From Anarhynchus alexandrinus (Eukaryota > Chordata > Aves > Charadriiformes > Charadriidae): a stretch of 64,000 nt of DNA. The notes below the pieces were generated by a model, which did no database searches, was not told where the DNA came from, and saw only the letters and a list, made by a program, of their open reading frames with translations. Position 1 is the stretch's first letter, and every line of letters begins with the position of its first letter. The stretch is taken from assembly GCA_008711295.1 (NCBI GenBank), contig VUYV01000007.1, forward strand, positions 10,275,689-10,339,688, read 5' to 3'. The translations under genes were made by a program, and so were the position numbers. Of the stretch, positions 1 through 14,055 are shown in pieces.

Positions 1-3000
1 TTGGGTTTTGTCTTTGTTTTTACAATCCCTGAGGGCAAAGGCTATTTGAAACTAGCAGTGGTGTTAGCATGGATGGTCTCCAAGAGGTGATGGAGGCAGA
101 AATAAGGTTCTCAATATCTCTGTTCCATGTTGGCTGACAGAACCAGGCCAGCAAAAGTGGTATTGCCAATCATATCCCTTTCAAGTGTGTACAGGGGCTG
201 TTCAGGGCCGCTTCTGTCTTATGGTGCACTGACAAGCAGGCAGCACAGCAGGACGTGGCACTCGCATACCTCACCCATTTCAGGTCTATGTCCTTACTGT
301 CAGAATATGGCCTTACGTATGGATCATGGTGTGAAATACAGATGCTGTCTTTTTATTAGAGTTGGATAATAGTTTTGTGGCATAAAATTCTGCTAGTACA
401 GCACTCTAGCTTGTATTTTAAAACAACTGAGATATCTGAACTAGTGCCTAGCATGATGGCTTGGGAAGGACAATGAAACCCTGTAGTTGGGGATTACCTA
501 CCTAGTGGGAAACCAGGAGGAACCTGGAATGGGTTTGACTCAACTCTATGATACCTTTTTACTGCTTGTACCTATTTCTGTCTGCTAAATCTTGCATTTA
601 GATATGCTTATAGAGATCTTCACTTTGTCCATGATACAAGTCTATGGTTTGCTCTGCTTTTGCTCTCCTAATCCCTTGCTGCTACTACTCTTCCCCTCTT
701 CTTTTGGTGTCCTTCACCTTCACAATTTCTTCAGCAAAAAACCAAAGTAGCTTGAGGCAAAGCTGACACACAGCAACTAAGGATCCTCACCTTGTCTTTT
801 CTGCCTTCTGAAAAATAAAATAATATAATACAGGAAAAGCAATCCTCCCCACCACTGTCATTCCTACAGAAATTTTCTATAAAATATATCTTTCAGTAGT
901 TATCTGGTTTCTGTGTAGGCACATAGGTAGAGCATCTCCATTTTGGAATCAAACCTGGATTTACAGAGAAATGTGCAGACCAAGTAAATGGCTCTGTAAC
1001 TGGAATAAGACATGCAGTCACTGACTAGTAATAAATTTGAGATTAATGCAAAGTGTTAACAATTTACATTGCTTACTTTTTTGTCCTATTCTTTCTGAAA
1101 AGATGTGTGAAAAAATGAAAGCTGCATATACACCATAAACTGCATTTCTTGACTTCTGAGATTGTGGTTGATTAACCTTAATACAAACCTATATTAATTT
1201 TTCTGGATGAATTTTTCCTTATTCTTTAGAAGGAAACAAAGAAATGATGTTTGCCTAGCTAATCTTAGATCTGTTCTCTTCAAATTAGTGAAGTGTGTTA
1301 TTTTTCACAAAGTAAAGATTGTGTATGCAATCTTCTTGCCAACATAAAGGCCTTTAAACTGTAGAAATCTTGATAAAAAAAATTAAATAAAAATGTACAT
1401 TTAACCGTACGTAAGCTGATCCATTAGTCAAAAATATTATTGTGTGATAGATCCAAATTCTGATTGTATGATCACATGAATTTCTGAGGTCTTTAACTGA
1501 ATGGATCTATTCTGCTGCTAAAATACTTGCATTCTTGTTGAGATGCTGGGCCTGAAACCTGGTGTTCATGTGAACAAGTTAAAAAGTGTACCTTTGTATT
1601 AGCCAATTTATTTCAGTTTTTCTTTCTCCCGAAAAACTATATAAATTATATTACTGAAATATGATAATTATTTGCATGATTTTCATTTGCTTTGAAATAT
1701 CAATTTTGTGAGTCTCAAACTAATGCAACATTTGCCATTTTATTTTAAATTGATCTGTTTGTGCACAGAGTACTTTCAGAATCAGCTTTGAGAATCTCTG
1801 ATCTTTTGTGTGCAAGGTTGACAAGATAATCAGTTGCTAGTGCTCTGAACTTTATTTCTCCATTTATTTTATTGTTTCTAATGTGATAAAATGTGTTACC
1901 TGACTTATCAAATTAATTTAAAATCATTAAATACTTAGTAACAATTTTTGAGACAAAATTTTGCCTACAGTCAAAAATACACGTGTCTGTATTGAATAGA
2001 CGCATAGGTGTTGATAGCCTGCAATTAATAGAGTTGCATGCTTGAAGGCCTATTTTCTGTGTATACAGAAATTGTTCTTAAATTATTGTTTTTAAAAGCT
2101 GGTCACAGGTGGGGAAAACATGATAGGGAAGGCATTGGCTTTCTCCCAAGTACTTTGTCTGAATATGAAAATCCAATATTTGATGTTTATTTCATTAAGG
2201 TAATCTGACTTGTTGTCTAAGAAATTCTACTTGGAAAAAAGTATTTCCTTTCAGCTTGTGGCTAATGATATGGAGCAACAGAACACCAGGCTAAAGGAAC
2301 GGAAGATGATAGGGAGCATAAGCATAGTGTGACACTTTACTGGTACAGAATTAGCTTCAGAAATGTCACCTGTTCTTGCTATATTTCCCACAAATTCTTG
2401 TCACGAAAACTATGCTGTGAGAAAATAAAGGCATCACTCTTGCGGGGTTTGAACAGGTTTTCCTCTTGTATGGTTAGGATAAGGCTTTTTTGGATGTCGC
2501 TCACTGGCAGACAGATTAAGAGCTTAAAATGAGGACTTAACGGCCAAAGCAGGTGAGTGTTCTTCTCTTTCAATGAAACTCATAAAAGAATGGGTGAAGT
2601 TCAGGCAAAGATGCTGCATCAGCTGGTAATAATACCATCCCTGATGCGTAATCAAACAGCTGGAAATGCCCACCAACAGAACAAATGAAGGATTTGGAAA
2701 GTCAACTAGGTATAGAAAAACTGGGTCTTTACCATTGCAGGAAATATACTTTCATAGTTATTTTTAATGCCCAAACATTACTCCTTGAGAGTCATCGTAT
2801 TTTATGAAAACTTTTATTAACGTTTCCGAATGACCTTACCCCAATTGTGTTTTTATCAGTCCCAAGAGCCATAACCTGTTTAAAATATTTTTTATCTGTA
2901 TAAACACAATAAAGTAAGCTGTCTTGCACATAGATTTGTAGATCTCATTAGAGATACTTTTAAAAAAGGTACTCCATCTCTTGGGAAGATAATGACAAGT

Positions 3001-4430
3001 AGTAATCTTGGCATGCAAAGTTTTCAGACAGGAACAGTTTGTTAAAATGGATTGTTTAATCTTTCCAGCATTGTTTTGGAGTGGATGAACTTTCTAATTG
3101 CACTTTTACACAGCATTACGACTCGAATGAGGGAAAGACAAGGGCAGCTGAAAACAAATGCAGTGGCAATATCAGTTAGGTGGTATTCCAGGTGAAAAAA
3201 TAGCCAAAGTATTTGCTTAAGATTTCAAGTGTTATCAAAGTCATGCAAGAAAAATGGCAGTTTTTAAACTCATTAAAGTTAACATTTGTCTTTATTGTAA
3301 ATGAGGTATGTTCCCTAGGGTAGTTAACAGCTTTGGTGGCACAAGATGGTGGTAATTTTTCAGATGTACTGTTTCCAATGGGCCAGTGTCCTAAGGCTTT
3401 GCTTTAAATGGCCTTTTTATGCAGTAGGATAATGGGCAGTTTGTGCATTGCTAAATCAGCCCTATTTTGTTAGGAATGTTACAGTCAGGGCACTTACAAT
3501 TTGTCAGAGGAAATGCAGAACATCTCTACAGGAGTCTGTTTAAGAGGACATCATTTCTCGATAAGCTCTTGCTTAGGTCAACATGCAGCACTGCTCTTAC
3601 ACTATTCCCCTGTTGCTTCTGCCACACGGGAATGCTCTGATTTATTAGGATTGCACAAGTCATGTCCTCCGCCTGACTGAATCCACAATGCGGAAATTTT
3701 CTCTTCCCTCCCCCTTTTCAAAACGAAATGTAGAAGGTTACGTTAAAGCCCTCTTAAAGTATTTCTAAAAGAACTGTTTCGGTGAAAGGAAATACCTGTA
3801 TGTTGTACAGTATCTTTATTGTATAGCTGCACGTTATAAATACATCAGGACTATTGTTATTTTGGAAAGCGTGCTATTTAAGAGCATTGGCTGTATCCAT
3901 GTTCTATTATCATACTACTGTAAAATGCCTGTGATGATGTGCAAAGGTAAAACGAGAAGATTGTGAACTTAGTGAATGTGACACAAAAACATCCAGCAAC
4001 TAATGACGTTGTAGTTTGTAACCAGAGTATGCAAAAACCAAACGTCAGCAAAAAAACCCAAAAGTCAGTGAGTTGCAGTGATGGGTACTACAAATGTATG
4101 TCCTGTCAACTTTTTAATTACATTTCAAATTGTAGAGACATTTCTCCTATAAAACTAGCTTAATGAATGATGGTTCTTTAGTCAAATCTGCTCTAAAAAC
4201 TACGTGCAATTCAGTGTTGTGTTCATTTCCCGTTTGATAAAGGTCCTAATGCTCTGTCATTCAGGCTGCGAATGTTTGTTTCAACATCGTGATATTTTAA
4301 ACTCAATGCAGCCAAGGACAATTTTAATGAAAAGAAGAAAGTGATGAAAAGCCTTAGTAATTTTGTGTTTGATGCCAATTGTAATATGAGAAGTGCAGAA
4401 AATATTTTGAAGGGGTCAAAGCTATTCCTC
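1..4430. other. AT-rich non-coding stretch, nothing recognised
   Basis: This is unique-looking AT-rich DNA. The longest frame is 80 codons (127-369, plus strand); it has no domain and its length is ordinary for chance. I see no CR1 end, splice-bounded exon, RNA gene or long tandem repeat. It could be intron or intergenic DNA, and the window alone does not decide between them. Confidence 0.7.
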
Positions 4431-4455
4431 TTTTTTTTTTTTTTTTTTTTTTTNT
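4431..4455. repeat. poly-T tract containing an ambiguous base
   Basis: A run of 23 T (4431-4453) is followed by N at 4454 and one more T. It is the only ambiguous base in the window. A base caller or consensus step failing at the end of a homopolymer is the simplest reading, so the true length is uncertain. On the minus strand it is a poly-A, but I see no retroposed gene or SINE body beside it. Confidence 0.95.
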
Positions 4456-7400
4456 GTAACACTGAATTTGGCTGTCTGCAGACGTTTAGGCCTGGAATAT
4501 TCTACCTTCTCTGCAAAGAGATATAACATTAGAGTTTCTCTTAAAAGGCATCTTGGGTGACTGTGAGTAACCTTCCTTGGAAATTAAGTAATTCCATTAT
4601 TCTGATTCACATGGATGTATTCCTTATGGTTTATTTTTCCCACTCTTTGAACTGCTATTAACACTCTTACTTCACCTCTGCTTTTATCCCTGTATATCTT
4701 TCTGATATCTTTCTGTGATGGTAAGTTTTTTTTAGGGGCTTTTTTGGTATTTTTGGGTTTGGTTGTTTTTTTTTTTTTTTTTTTTTTTTAATGTATGAGG
4801 TAGCAGTTCGTGCAGGTTTCCCAGATTTGCATGAACTGTACAAAGATCTTTCCGTCTTTGCAACTTTATATTGTCGGCTCTTCAAGGACTGGAATGATCA
4901 AATGAAGAAGGGGGGATGGTCCTGGAGCTGGTAATGAGGCAAAATATAGACATGATGGAAGTCCCTAAAAAGGGTTCCTAAAAGGTGTTCGTGTCACTTT
5001 TTCTCGCTATCTGTTGTCTAAAAAGAAACATTTCTGCAAGCGATGCCACTGCTGAACCTGAAAATCATGGAGGACCTTAGTCACCCACAACAGGACAGGC
5101 AATCTGTGAGCAATACGCCTGAGCAGATAGCAGGCGTGGGGAGGCCAGGGCTGAGGACTGGGATGCTGCACTATAGGCTATGTACTGAGTGGGTATTTCA
5201 AACCAAGTACTCTGCTATGCAATGATTAACAGCAGAAGTACCTTCTGCTGGCACTGCAAAGTGGTGTGGCTGCACTTCATTTTGATATATAGGTAGCTAA
5301 ATCAGTATGATTAGACTGTGCAAATTAAATTGATGTAACATCATATAGGCATTGCCTGGAGAAGAAAGAATTTGATTTTCAGAAATGCTGGATACTTGCA
5401 AAGTTCAGCTGCCTAAGGACTGCCTTGAAAAGTCTTTGGTATGGAGCCTTTGTTTAGCCAATGACAAAGATATAATTTTTGAGGTGAAGGACAAGGAACA
5501 AAGGCAGAATTTATAACAAGCTATGAGAGGTAAAGACAAAAAAATTCTCAAAATAATATTTGGACCTAGGAAAATTCTATGAAATGGAATAAAAACATGA
5601 CGTGGCAGCTAATATCCGGAGTACAATTCACTATAATAAAGTTATTGTTAGTATTTTTATGAAAGTGTTAAATGAATATTTGGGGAATTGGTATTATCAT
5701 AGGAATTTTGTCACTTTGCAGTCACTACTTGACATTCAGGTATTTTCAGTTTGCTGCCCGATACAAAATTATTCTGATAGCTGCCATTAATTTTCTATAA
5801 TATTACAAAAACCACTATTTGCAGTCCTTACTAAAAGCCTTAAGAGAAAGAACAAGCGCAAGTACTTTCTTTCTTCCAGAAGTCAGCTCTCAAGCCTGCA
5901 GTTAGGGAACTATTATTTTTATATACCATCAATTCTTGTAAAATCTTAGATTCCATTAAAAGTATCTAGTATTTTTGCCTGTACTTTTGGTATGGACATG
6001 TTTCAAATTCAGATTACTCCTAGATCATCAAGGTAAAAGGGAAAGAGACTCATTTAAATTTAATTAATGAATTGTTAACTCTGAAACCTAATGATGACAT
6101 TAAACGGACATTATCCTTTTTGTGTCACATCATCTCCTTTTTGCAGAATCATCCAGGTACTTAGTATCTGTTCTTTAAAAATGCATTTCAGCCTTTCAGG
6201 AGCTGTGAAGGACAATGTCTTCCTTGCCTTCAGGAATGCAGTGAGGCAAAAGCTTTTATTGAGAGCTTTTTGGGAGTCCCTTTTTTACATGGCAAAGTAG
6301 ACGACCTCGCTTTCAGGACAATTTAAGCTGAAAATAATAGATTTCAGCAAAGAATAGCAGAATTTAGCTTCTGTTTTATGCTTGTTTCATCTTTTGGGAC
6401 TGTGTTTAATGCAGTTTGGTAATCTGTCAGATTTACTATGCCTTTATTTACTGAGTATATTAGTAGTCCGTAAAGAGTCTTTTCTGTGCCCAAAACCCAT
6501 TGAATGTAAACAAGCAAGCCGTAGAAATGTTGTTATTTCTGAGATGTAGCATGAACTCTACCCGCTCTAAGTACAAGTTGAAATCCTGGGCTATTGAAAG
6601 AGTCCAGTCAGTGAAACGAAGCAGCTCAACTGTGGAGCCTCCACAGTATGTGCTCTATGTTCAGACTGCTGGGTTGTAGAAAGCAAGTATGGGGAGAAAC
6701 TTTAGGAGACATCTCACAGCTATGCACGTGGAGAGAGAAATAAACGCCTGATCTGGTGAAAGGGGAGAGGCAACAATGGAGAATTGAGGTTAATTTTCAG
6801 CAAAGAACGTGACACAATTGGACTAATTATAAAAGTGCGTCACAGGATGATGGCAAGTCTTAATGCCCAAATCATTCTTATTTAATTCCAAAGAAACAAC
6901 CCCCAACCCTACAGAGAATGTTTAAGGATTCTACTCTAGCAAAAATAGTAAGAAAAGGAATGGATGTGAAAGAGAGTTGAACCAAGTGACAACAGCACTG
7001 GAAGAAAAGCTAAAGAAAGAAATGGATAAGCAGAAGGTGTCAGATCATTTGTGATTTGGTTGTACACTCCAACATAAGTAGCATAAACCTGTTTTTTAAA
7101 TTTTGGTTTTGGTTGCATACTGCACAAAATATCCTCTTGAACTAATGAGGATAGTTAGAACCAGGGGCTGATGCTCAACCCAGGGGGAAGAGGGAATGTC
7201 ATTCCCTTACTGTGCTCATCCCTGACCTTGTAGTCTCTGCATTGCTGATAGGCAATTCGAAGAGCTGCCAGTAGTGTCAGTGACTTAACTGAGCTGTATG
7301 GGGGAGAAGAAATACAGCGATGCGCTGTTCTGCTGCCTTTTTACTCCTGACACACCCCATATGCTGAGATGGTGGGTGGCAGTAGGAGAGCTGGCACATT

Positions 7401-8683
7401 AGCAGCAGTGCGTTCCCTGTGCCAGGGGAATAATGTGTTGGCTAGTTAAATCTCATTTCTAATTCATTTCTACTTCCTGAGTAGCACTAAGAGGCGAGAT
7501 CTTCACAGAAAATCCAGCGCTTGGAGTGTGTGATAGTGCGGTCTAGAGGACAGTCTGAAGCTTGTTCCTTGAAGCTCTATTTTGAATATTGATTTTAAGA
7601 TATTTTTAAAAGGCCCCACCACTCTAAACTGTCTAAAACTTGAGTGTATTAGCAATTAGTAATACCATAACTGTGGTGCCTTTGTTAGATTTTTAGGTAT
7701 GTATATACATGGGAAAACTCACTACACCAGAAAATTCAAGTAGACAAATCAAAGCAGGAACAAAAAAACCTTCTTATTTTCTCTGTTAATAACATTGCTT
7801 GTTAAACAGAAGTTGGCATTGAATCCTGGTGTGAAATTGCCAAGAAAAGATTGCTAATTTGGCATAAGCTTTAAGTTGTTTCGTTCAGTATCATATGAAA
7901 ATAAGTAGAGTTGTATGTGGTTTTGTGATCTGTGTTGCTAGTGAAAAGGAGGATTTACATCACAAGGAAAATAGGTGTGCACCATCAGGGGGAGTTCATG
8001 TTCATCTGACAACTGCAGTATTTGGCAAACAAATACAGTAAACTTGGAGGCAAGCAGCAGAGAAAATATCCTGCAATGTTTTGCTGGGAGAAGCAAAATA
8101 GAGCAGAATCAATCATCTTTTCAATGAGAGTTTAAGGTGACTTGGGCCTTGCTCTTAGCTCTGCAGAGGAGTTGTATACCCTTATTTACTATGCGTAGAA
8201 GACTTTTCTTCCAGCAGGGTTGATACAAGGCTGCTTTTTTATAACCGAGACCTCCATCTCCTGGGGCTTATTACCCTCTATAGAGTTACAGAGGCTGCTG
8301 AAAAGGGAGTGGTCCTCGTTCCCTTGGAGCAATTGTGGTCTGCTCCTTATGCATCAAACTGTTCTTGATGGCTTTATTAGCCCAAGAAAGCTGCAAAACT
8401 TGTGGGGAGGGGGGAGACCCTTGAACAGCGTTGTTATTAATGGACCTTTTTGCCTTATTGTAATACTGTGAATATTGAGAGGTATTTAGTCTTACTTTTT
8501 TTCCCTCTAAAAAGCTAAATTTGTGTTTGTTTCTGTCTGTCTATGGATGGCATGGACCTCCGCTGGCAATTGTGTAGAGTTTCTGCTCAGTTCAGCTTGG
8601 ATGCATACAAAGATGGTTCTTTACACCTACCTTTTATATGAGGGCTCAAATTGGAGTAATATTCATGAAGTATGTGGAATAAA
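4456..8683. other. non-coding stretch, nothing recognised apart from one poly-T tract
   Basis: Mostly AT-rich unique DNA. A more GC-balanced patch lies at about 5040-5170, with a 60-codon frame at 5043-5225, and another lies at about 7130-7440. Neither has a recognisable motif or convincing splice boundaries. Apart from the poly-T at 4766-4789, no repeat or RNA gene is visible. Confidence 0.65.
4766..4789. repeat. poly-T tract (24 nt)
   Basis: Uninterrupted run of 24 T, followed by two A. It lies about 330 bases from the poly-T/N tract at 4431. The upstream 40 bases are T- and G-rich in a stepped pattern, which suggests slippage growth from a T-rich seed rather than a retroposon tail. Confidence 0.95.
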
Positions 8684-8742
8684 ATCCTGATTCCACTGAA
8701 GTCAGTTTGGTTTTCGCTGTTGGTTTCATTAGGACCAGGGTC
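8684..8742. repeat. old amniote interspersed repeat remnant (ACTGAAGTCA type)
   Basis: The stretch has the order seen in old repeats of reptile and bird genomes: a CTGATTCCACTGAAGTCA start, a G/T-rich middle, then GGTTTCATTAGGACCAGG. In better preserved copies the two halves are near-mirror images around 'TTTTGCC'. Here the middle is eroded. I know the motif from amniote repeats but do not assign a Repbase family name. Similar scraps lie at 12414, 36643 and 43691. Confidence 0.45.
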
Positions 8743-11700
8743 TTAACTGAAGTTAGCTGGAGATAGGATGTTTTTTGCAATGGATTTCTGGTGCTGAAAT
8801 CTCTTCCGTCACATCTGGAATAAGGCTACAGATAGCACAGAAGTGCAGCAGAATTCCAGGGATGACAAAAATAAAAGCACTTTGACAGGATTAGGACAGC
8901 GCAATAGAACATAGATTGGTATGGTGGCCTTAACACATTGGCACCTCCATTCCTGCCATAGCTTCTCTTTGCCGGAAGCCACTGCCATTCTGACAAGGGT
9001 AGAAGAAGGGAAAATGTTACTGCACTTAAATTCTTTTTAGTTCACAATCAAACATATTACATTAAAAATAAAGATTCTCTGCTGGTAATGAAGTGGGGCA
9101 GCTGCAGAGCAAATTTTTCTTTAGCCACAAGTGTAACAACCTCTGGTGGAGAAGCAGAGGGGACAACTTGAAATAATAGTCTTCTAAACTGCTCCAAAAG
9201 GATTTATTAAAGGATGCTGGTCAGAGCCAGAAAGTATAGTTACAAGAGCTGTTATTTTGTACAATAGGAAAATTCTGTTGGTGTAAGAATCGTTACCACC
9301 TTCTTACCTATTTGAAAAGCGACGATAGTGAAGTCTTGTTTTGGGTAAATCAAAATCAAGAGTCTGTACCAAAAGAGTTCTGCAGGTACAAAAAAGTACT
9401 AAGTAATTTTGATTGACATCGAAATCATTGTTAAAGGGGGGAATAAAAAAAAAAAAAGGTACAGCAAAGGAAGAAAGTATCTTTGAGCCTAATTCTGTGT
9501 ATTGATTAGGATGCTTTTGGTACCTTCCTGCTGAGTGGCATATGTCATATCCAGGCTAGAAATACTAGGTCAGATAATAGAATTGTTTTGGAGAGACTTC
9601 TGCTTACTTTTCTGCCCCTCAGTGGATTTGTGTGGATTTTGCTGAAATTCACTATCCTCTTTATTTTGTTCATTACCTTGTTCTGTGCTACATGGTGAGA
9701 GAGCAGTAAGTTATCAGACATAGGGACTGAAGGGGAAGATGAAGATAGCCTTCTTGTTCCACAAGAAGTGGGAGGTGAAACAGCAAAGAAGACAGGAAGA
9801 CTGATTCAGGAAGATAACACAGTAGCTTACAACATGGAGGACAAGCGAGATCCTTAAAGGTAAAAGAACTGACAAAATTTCACAGCAGGCACTAGTGGGA
9901 GATGAGAATCCAAGGGAAACATCATGCCATGTGAGAAACAAGCTTTCATTGATCACAACATGCCATGATGTTTCCATGATAGCACTGTCTAGGAAACCAT
10001 TAACAGTGGTAAGAATACAATATCTGACAACTTTTTGTTTTGTTTTAAGAGGTACACATTAAAAATACATCTAATGTATGGGACACGACGAATCTAAATA
10101 ACGTTATTAAACTTCTGGTAGATGTGAATCTCCAGAGATGTTTGCATATGCTTTTGAAGAAAACTGAAAAACATTAGATTTTTGCATTTCCAGGCTTAAT
10201 TCATCGTTTTATTTTGTTCTGTTTAAAGAAATCTATGCAGAATTATTAAGTTACTCAAAATAAGCCCAAAATAGAAGACTGAGTTTTATAAACATTTTAC
10301 ATATTTGTGTTTAATTTGTTGAAAATGGTATAAAATCTGCTCACATTTGGCATCCCGAATACAAATATTAGGAACCCAATCCCCTGATGCAGTATAATTT
10401 TTAACAGTATGATTTAACGGTCTTCCAAGAGATATTGTGCACACTTTTATTTTAGAATAAGGAATTTTGTTTTAGTATAGGAAAATAATATGTGTGCGTG
10501 TCTTTGTACCTTACGAACTGAACTACTGTGTGTTAGCTCCTGTGCACATCTGCATTCACTGCAGAAGAAAAAGAAAACAAAGTCCCACCAATAGTATGCG
10601 AGTTTAAAATATATGTATGTAGCAGCACAAAAAATTAGGCTAGGAGATCACAGTGCGTAGAGGGTCTTCTACCTCTAAAATATAAACCTTCTGTTTTCTA
10701 GCACAGGAGGGTTAAATGCAGAGCTTTTAAGTTGAGAAAATATGCAGTTCATGTGAAAGGTTTGATAGCACTATATAGCCACCAAAAGCTTAAATGTGCC
10801 TGGCTGGTTTTATGGAAGACAGTAAATTAGTCTTTCCTTTACCTTTGACAGGTGAGAAGCAGTTCTTGCATGACCGGTGGCTATCACCATACATCCGCTA
10901 CCACACAGGTGAGGCTTTCAGTTTCAAAATGATGACTGGTAAGAAAAACAAGATGTCTTTCCTGGTTATAAATTTAACTCTTCTATGATTAGTCTGGGCC
11001 AATTAGGACACCCCTGGGGTTCAGACTATGGCTCAAGTACAAGCTTGAAAGCCTGATTAGCTGAGGTCTCTTGATACTTGTTCTTGGTAGTAAATGCTGG
11101 CACATATAGTATTGATTTTCATTTAGATATCTTAATGTTTCCAGACAATCCTAGCAGATGTGGGCTGAACTCAGATCTACGAGAGTGCTGGGCTGCAATC
11201 TGCAAGCATTTTTCTTGCCATTTTGTTTCATTTTTCCTAAACTTAACTGATTTGGAATCAGGAGATATAAATGAAAAATGCAGAGTTTGCCTATCAATCA
11301 TGGCATGTACAAACATTGCTACTGCCCTTTTCTAACATCCTATTACCACTGGGTAGTTGGCTAGTCAAACAGGAATAAAAATTACACTGCAAACATCATA
11401 AGTTAGGCTTGATTTGTTGAGCAAGAAGCCTGACAATTCTGTAAGAGTTATATACCTCAGCCTCGCTGAAAATCAGCCTTGTTATGGCTCTGGTACGTCT
11501 ATAAAGATTGTTCATTTCATATAAAACAGCTACCTGCACTGAAAGGCCTGAAAGGAAGAATGATGCTGGTTATAAATATAGAGGAAAATCTATTTGTCTG
11601 CCCCTTCGTGCTGTTAGCAAGTCACACGATGCAGCCTTTATGCTGTTCCTAGGCAGCAGGGGGAGTTTTCCATGGCCACCTTTTGCTTTCATCTTCTGGC

Positions 11701-12413
11701 CTGGACCGAAGCACATCATCTCTCTTTGTCATATGAGATAAAGCAATGAAGTGTGACCAGTGCCACTGCATTGCACTCTGCCCACCAGGAGCACGTTAAT
11801 GATAATGAAAAACTATACTGCACCACATTTAAACTAAATGTGAGCGTAAGGCTGTCTGTCGGCAGACTGGTATAACAGTTAATGTCATAAAAGATAAATA
11901 GAAATTATTAGAATTGGCTTGGAAGGGATTTTTTATAGAGCAGGGTTGTATTCCTTTAAAGATACATTATCAGACTGTTAAATCTAATTTCAGACTACTG
12001 GGCAATTAAAATGATTAACATTCTTTACTCATATAGTTCGATTCATTAAAGTTTTAAACACCCTTTACACACTATTTATGTTGAAAATAGAGAAATAACA
12101 TGTTAAAACGTCTTGGATCATTAATCATTCAAATTTGCGGTATAACTACTTTCTCAAAACCTTAGCACCACAGTGAATATTTACAAACCTCAGAGGCATT
12201 TTTGAAAGGATGAACAGAACCAAATCCTACCCACCTCTGATAAGTTCCAACAGACCTTTGGTAGTTCCCAGGCCCTTTGTGTTTGCAAGAAAAATCAGGC
12301 AGAAAATTCCTAGAAGATTGTTTTAAAAGTTATTCTGCCCAGGGACTCGTACAAATCTTAGCTGTCTTCACCTGGGGGCTCGCTCCCTCTTTGATATTTG
12401 AAGGTAACAGCAT
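8743..12413. other. non-coding stretch, nothing recognised
   Basis: AT-rich unique sequence. It includes an A13 homopolymer at 9445-9457 just after GGGGGGAAT, with no retroposon body attached. The frames at 9714-9977 (minus, 87 codons) and 11078-11335 (plus, 85 codons) are chance-sized, without motifs. No RNA gene is evident. Confidence 0.65.
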
Positions 12414-12454
12414 GGATCCTGTTACTGAAGCTAATGGAACTCCAAGTATAAAGT
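12414..12454. repeat. short old amniote repeat scrap
   Basis: Contains CCTGTTACTGAAGCTAATGG followed by AACTCCAAGTATAAAG. This matches the pattern 'ACTGAAGTCAATGG-AACT...TAAAG' common in old reptile and bird repeats, with only a few changes. It is too short to place in a family. Confidence 0.35.
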
Positions 12455-12780
12455 CTTGCGTACTGAAATGAAAATATACTCTGAGCCTGGCACTTAGTTT
12501 TCAAGTGTGTCAGATAGAATTTTGTATTATCTACTGACAAACCAGTTTATTAGATGGATATAGGAAGAAATCTTCAGGCTAGTAAGTGCTGCCATTAGTT
12601 AGAGGTGAAACACCCACTTCCCTTCCCTGTTGGCATTTGTAACAACCTCTGCAACACTGTGGGAAAAGTCATGAAAGTCAGTACACAGTATGTGACAAGA
12701 CAATTATAAACCATATATTAATGCTGGTCTTCTGAAAATATTAAGTCTACAGGCTTTTTAGTGGTTTGAAATGCTGGTGG

Positions 12781-12806
12781 TTTTGTTTGTTTGTTTGTTT
12801 GTTTTT
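12781..12806. repeat. (TTTG)n microsatellite
   Basis: Five to six TTTG units, uninterrupted, ending in TTTTT. It is a short simple repeat likely to be polymorphic in length. No neighbouring element explains it. Confidence 0.95.
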
Positions 12807-13934
12807 AATTTCTGCACCTACTGAACACATCTGGGCCTTTTTGAAAGAAATGCTGTAATTTACAATGGGCAGTTGGGTATAGTCTAGACTGCAGTCCCAT
12901 ATTCTGGGAAGCTGGATTGTTGTGTTTGCCTGTCCCTGGAAGCAATGGTAGAACTTGTGGCCTGTGAACTCCCATATGTTGCGCCAGGTAAGAAAGCTCA
13001 ATATTTGCACGTCAGAAGTTCAAAGAAGCACACAGGCCTGCAGGAAGCATGCTGCCCGTGTCACTGAACGTCCTGTTTCTCACATAGGCCATAGGCCAGA
13101 TATGCTGAACAAGTGTGGTCATTATCCTTTCTATTGCACTATTAGTAAGAGGAAGAGGTAATTATAATTAGCCTCTTTGAAATCACCTGGGGCTCAGCTG
13201 ATATGTCAAAAATGTAGATGGTATTAAACAGGAAGACGCAGCTATATTTTTCCAGCTGGCAGCGTGGTCCTAGCACCAATACCATATTTAGTACGCTAGG
13301 GTCTTTCACTTCGAGCATATCAAGGAGTATTCAGACTCCCTCCTAGGTGCCTGTTTTAGGAGCCATGCGCTCCCTGGGTAGACAGTGGAGAAGTGGCTTT
13401 CTAGTTTAGGTGTTCTGGATTAGACCCAGTTATCTTACAGATTTACTAAGGAACACTGCTTCCTAATTTATTCGCTTGAACAGGATTCCCAAATTCAGTT
13501 AGAGACTACTGCAGTAATCCTACGTCCTCATTCATTAGTAAATGATATACTGACAACAAATGTGTGCCCAGTCAAGTGGCTCATCTTCCAGTAAGATTTG
13601 ACGGTATGAGAAGGGTCAACTAGCTGTAGAGGATCCACACAACCGTTCTAGAAGAGACCATTTTTTACCTCTTTGATTTGCCAGTTTCTCCCTTAGTTCC
13701 ATTACTCTTATTCTCTGTGTAAGACTGCCTGACATAACGAGTGGCTCACTATGCAGAATCAAACCATGCTATTTTACAGTACCGTGTACCGTATCTGACG
13801 CAGTTCTAACTCTAGACAATAAAGGGAACTGTCAGCCTCTATCAGTGAGGATGTTTCTAATGCTGTTCCATCATTCATTTCAAGAGCAACACGAGCAGAG
13901 CCTTTCCCTTGAGAGACTGACAGCTGTTATCATC

Positions 13935-14055
13935 TCTGCGATACTATAAGCTTTTGCTGACTTTAGGGAACAGAAATCCCAGAGGTAGTCCTGAATTTCA
14001 CGTCAGTGTACAGCGCTCTAAACCAGCCCACCAAGTTGGCATACGGAGGCGCTAT
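13935..14055. other. CpG-retaining tract, candidate conserved non-coding element
   Basis: At least five CpG dinucleotides survive here (in GCGATA, CACGTC, AGCGCTC, TACGGAGGCGC) in a neighbourhood where CpG is scarce. It has no open frame of note and no repeat motif. CpG survival in an AT-rich desert can mark a constrained or unmethylated element. This is judged by eye only; alignment to other birds would decide. Confidence 0.2.

Noticed and set aside
9445..9457. A13 (also 23231-23243 and 39518-39531) as tails of processed pseudogenes
   Set aside because: No gene-like sequence, polyadenylation signal at the right distance or target-site duplication is visible beside any of them.
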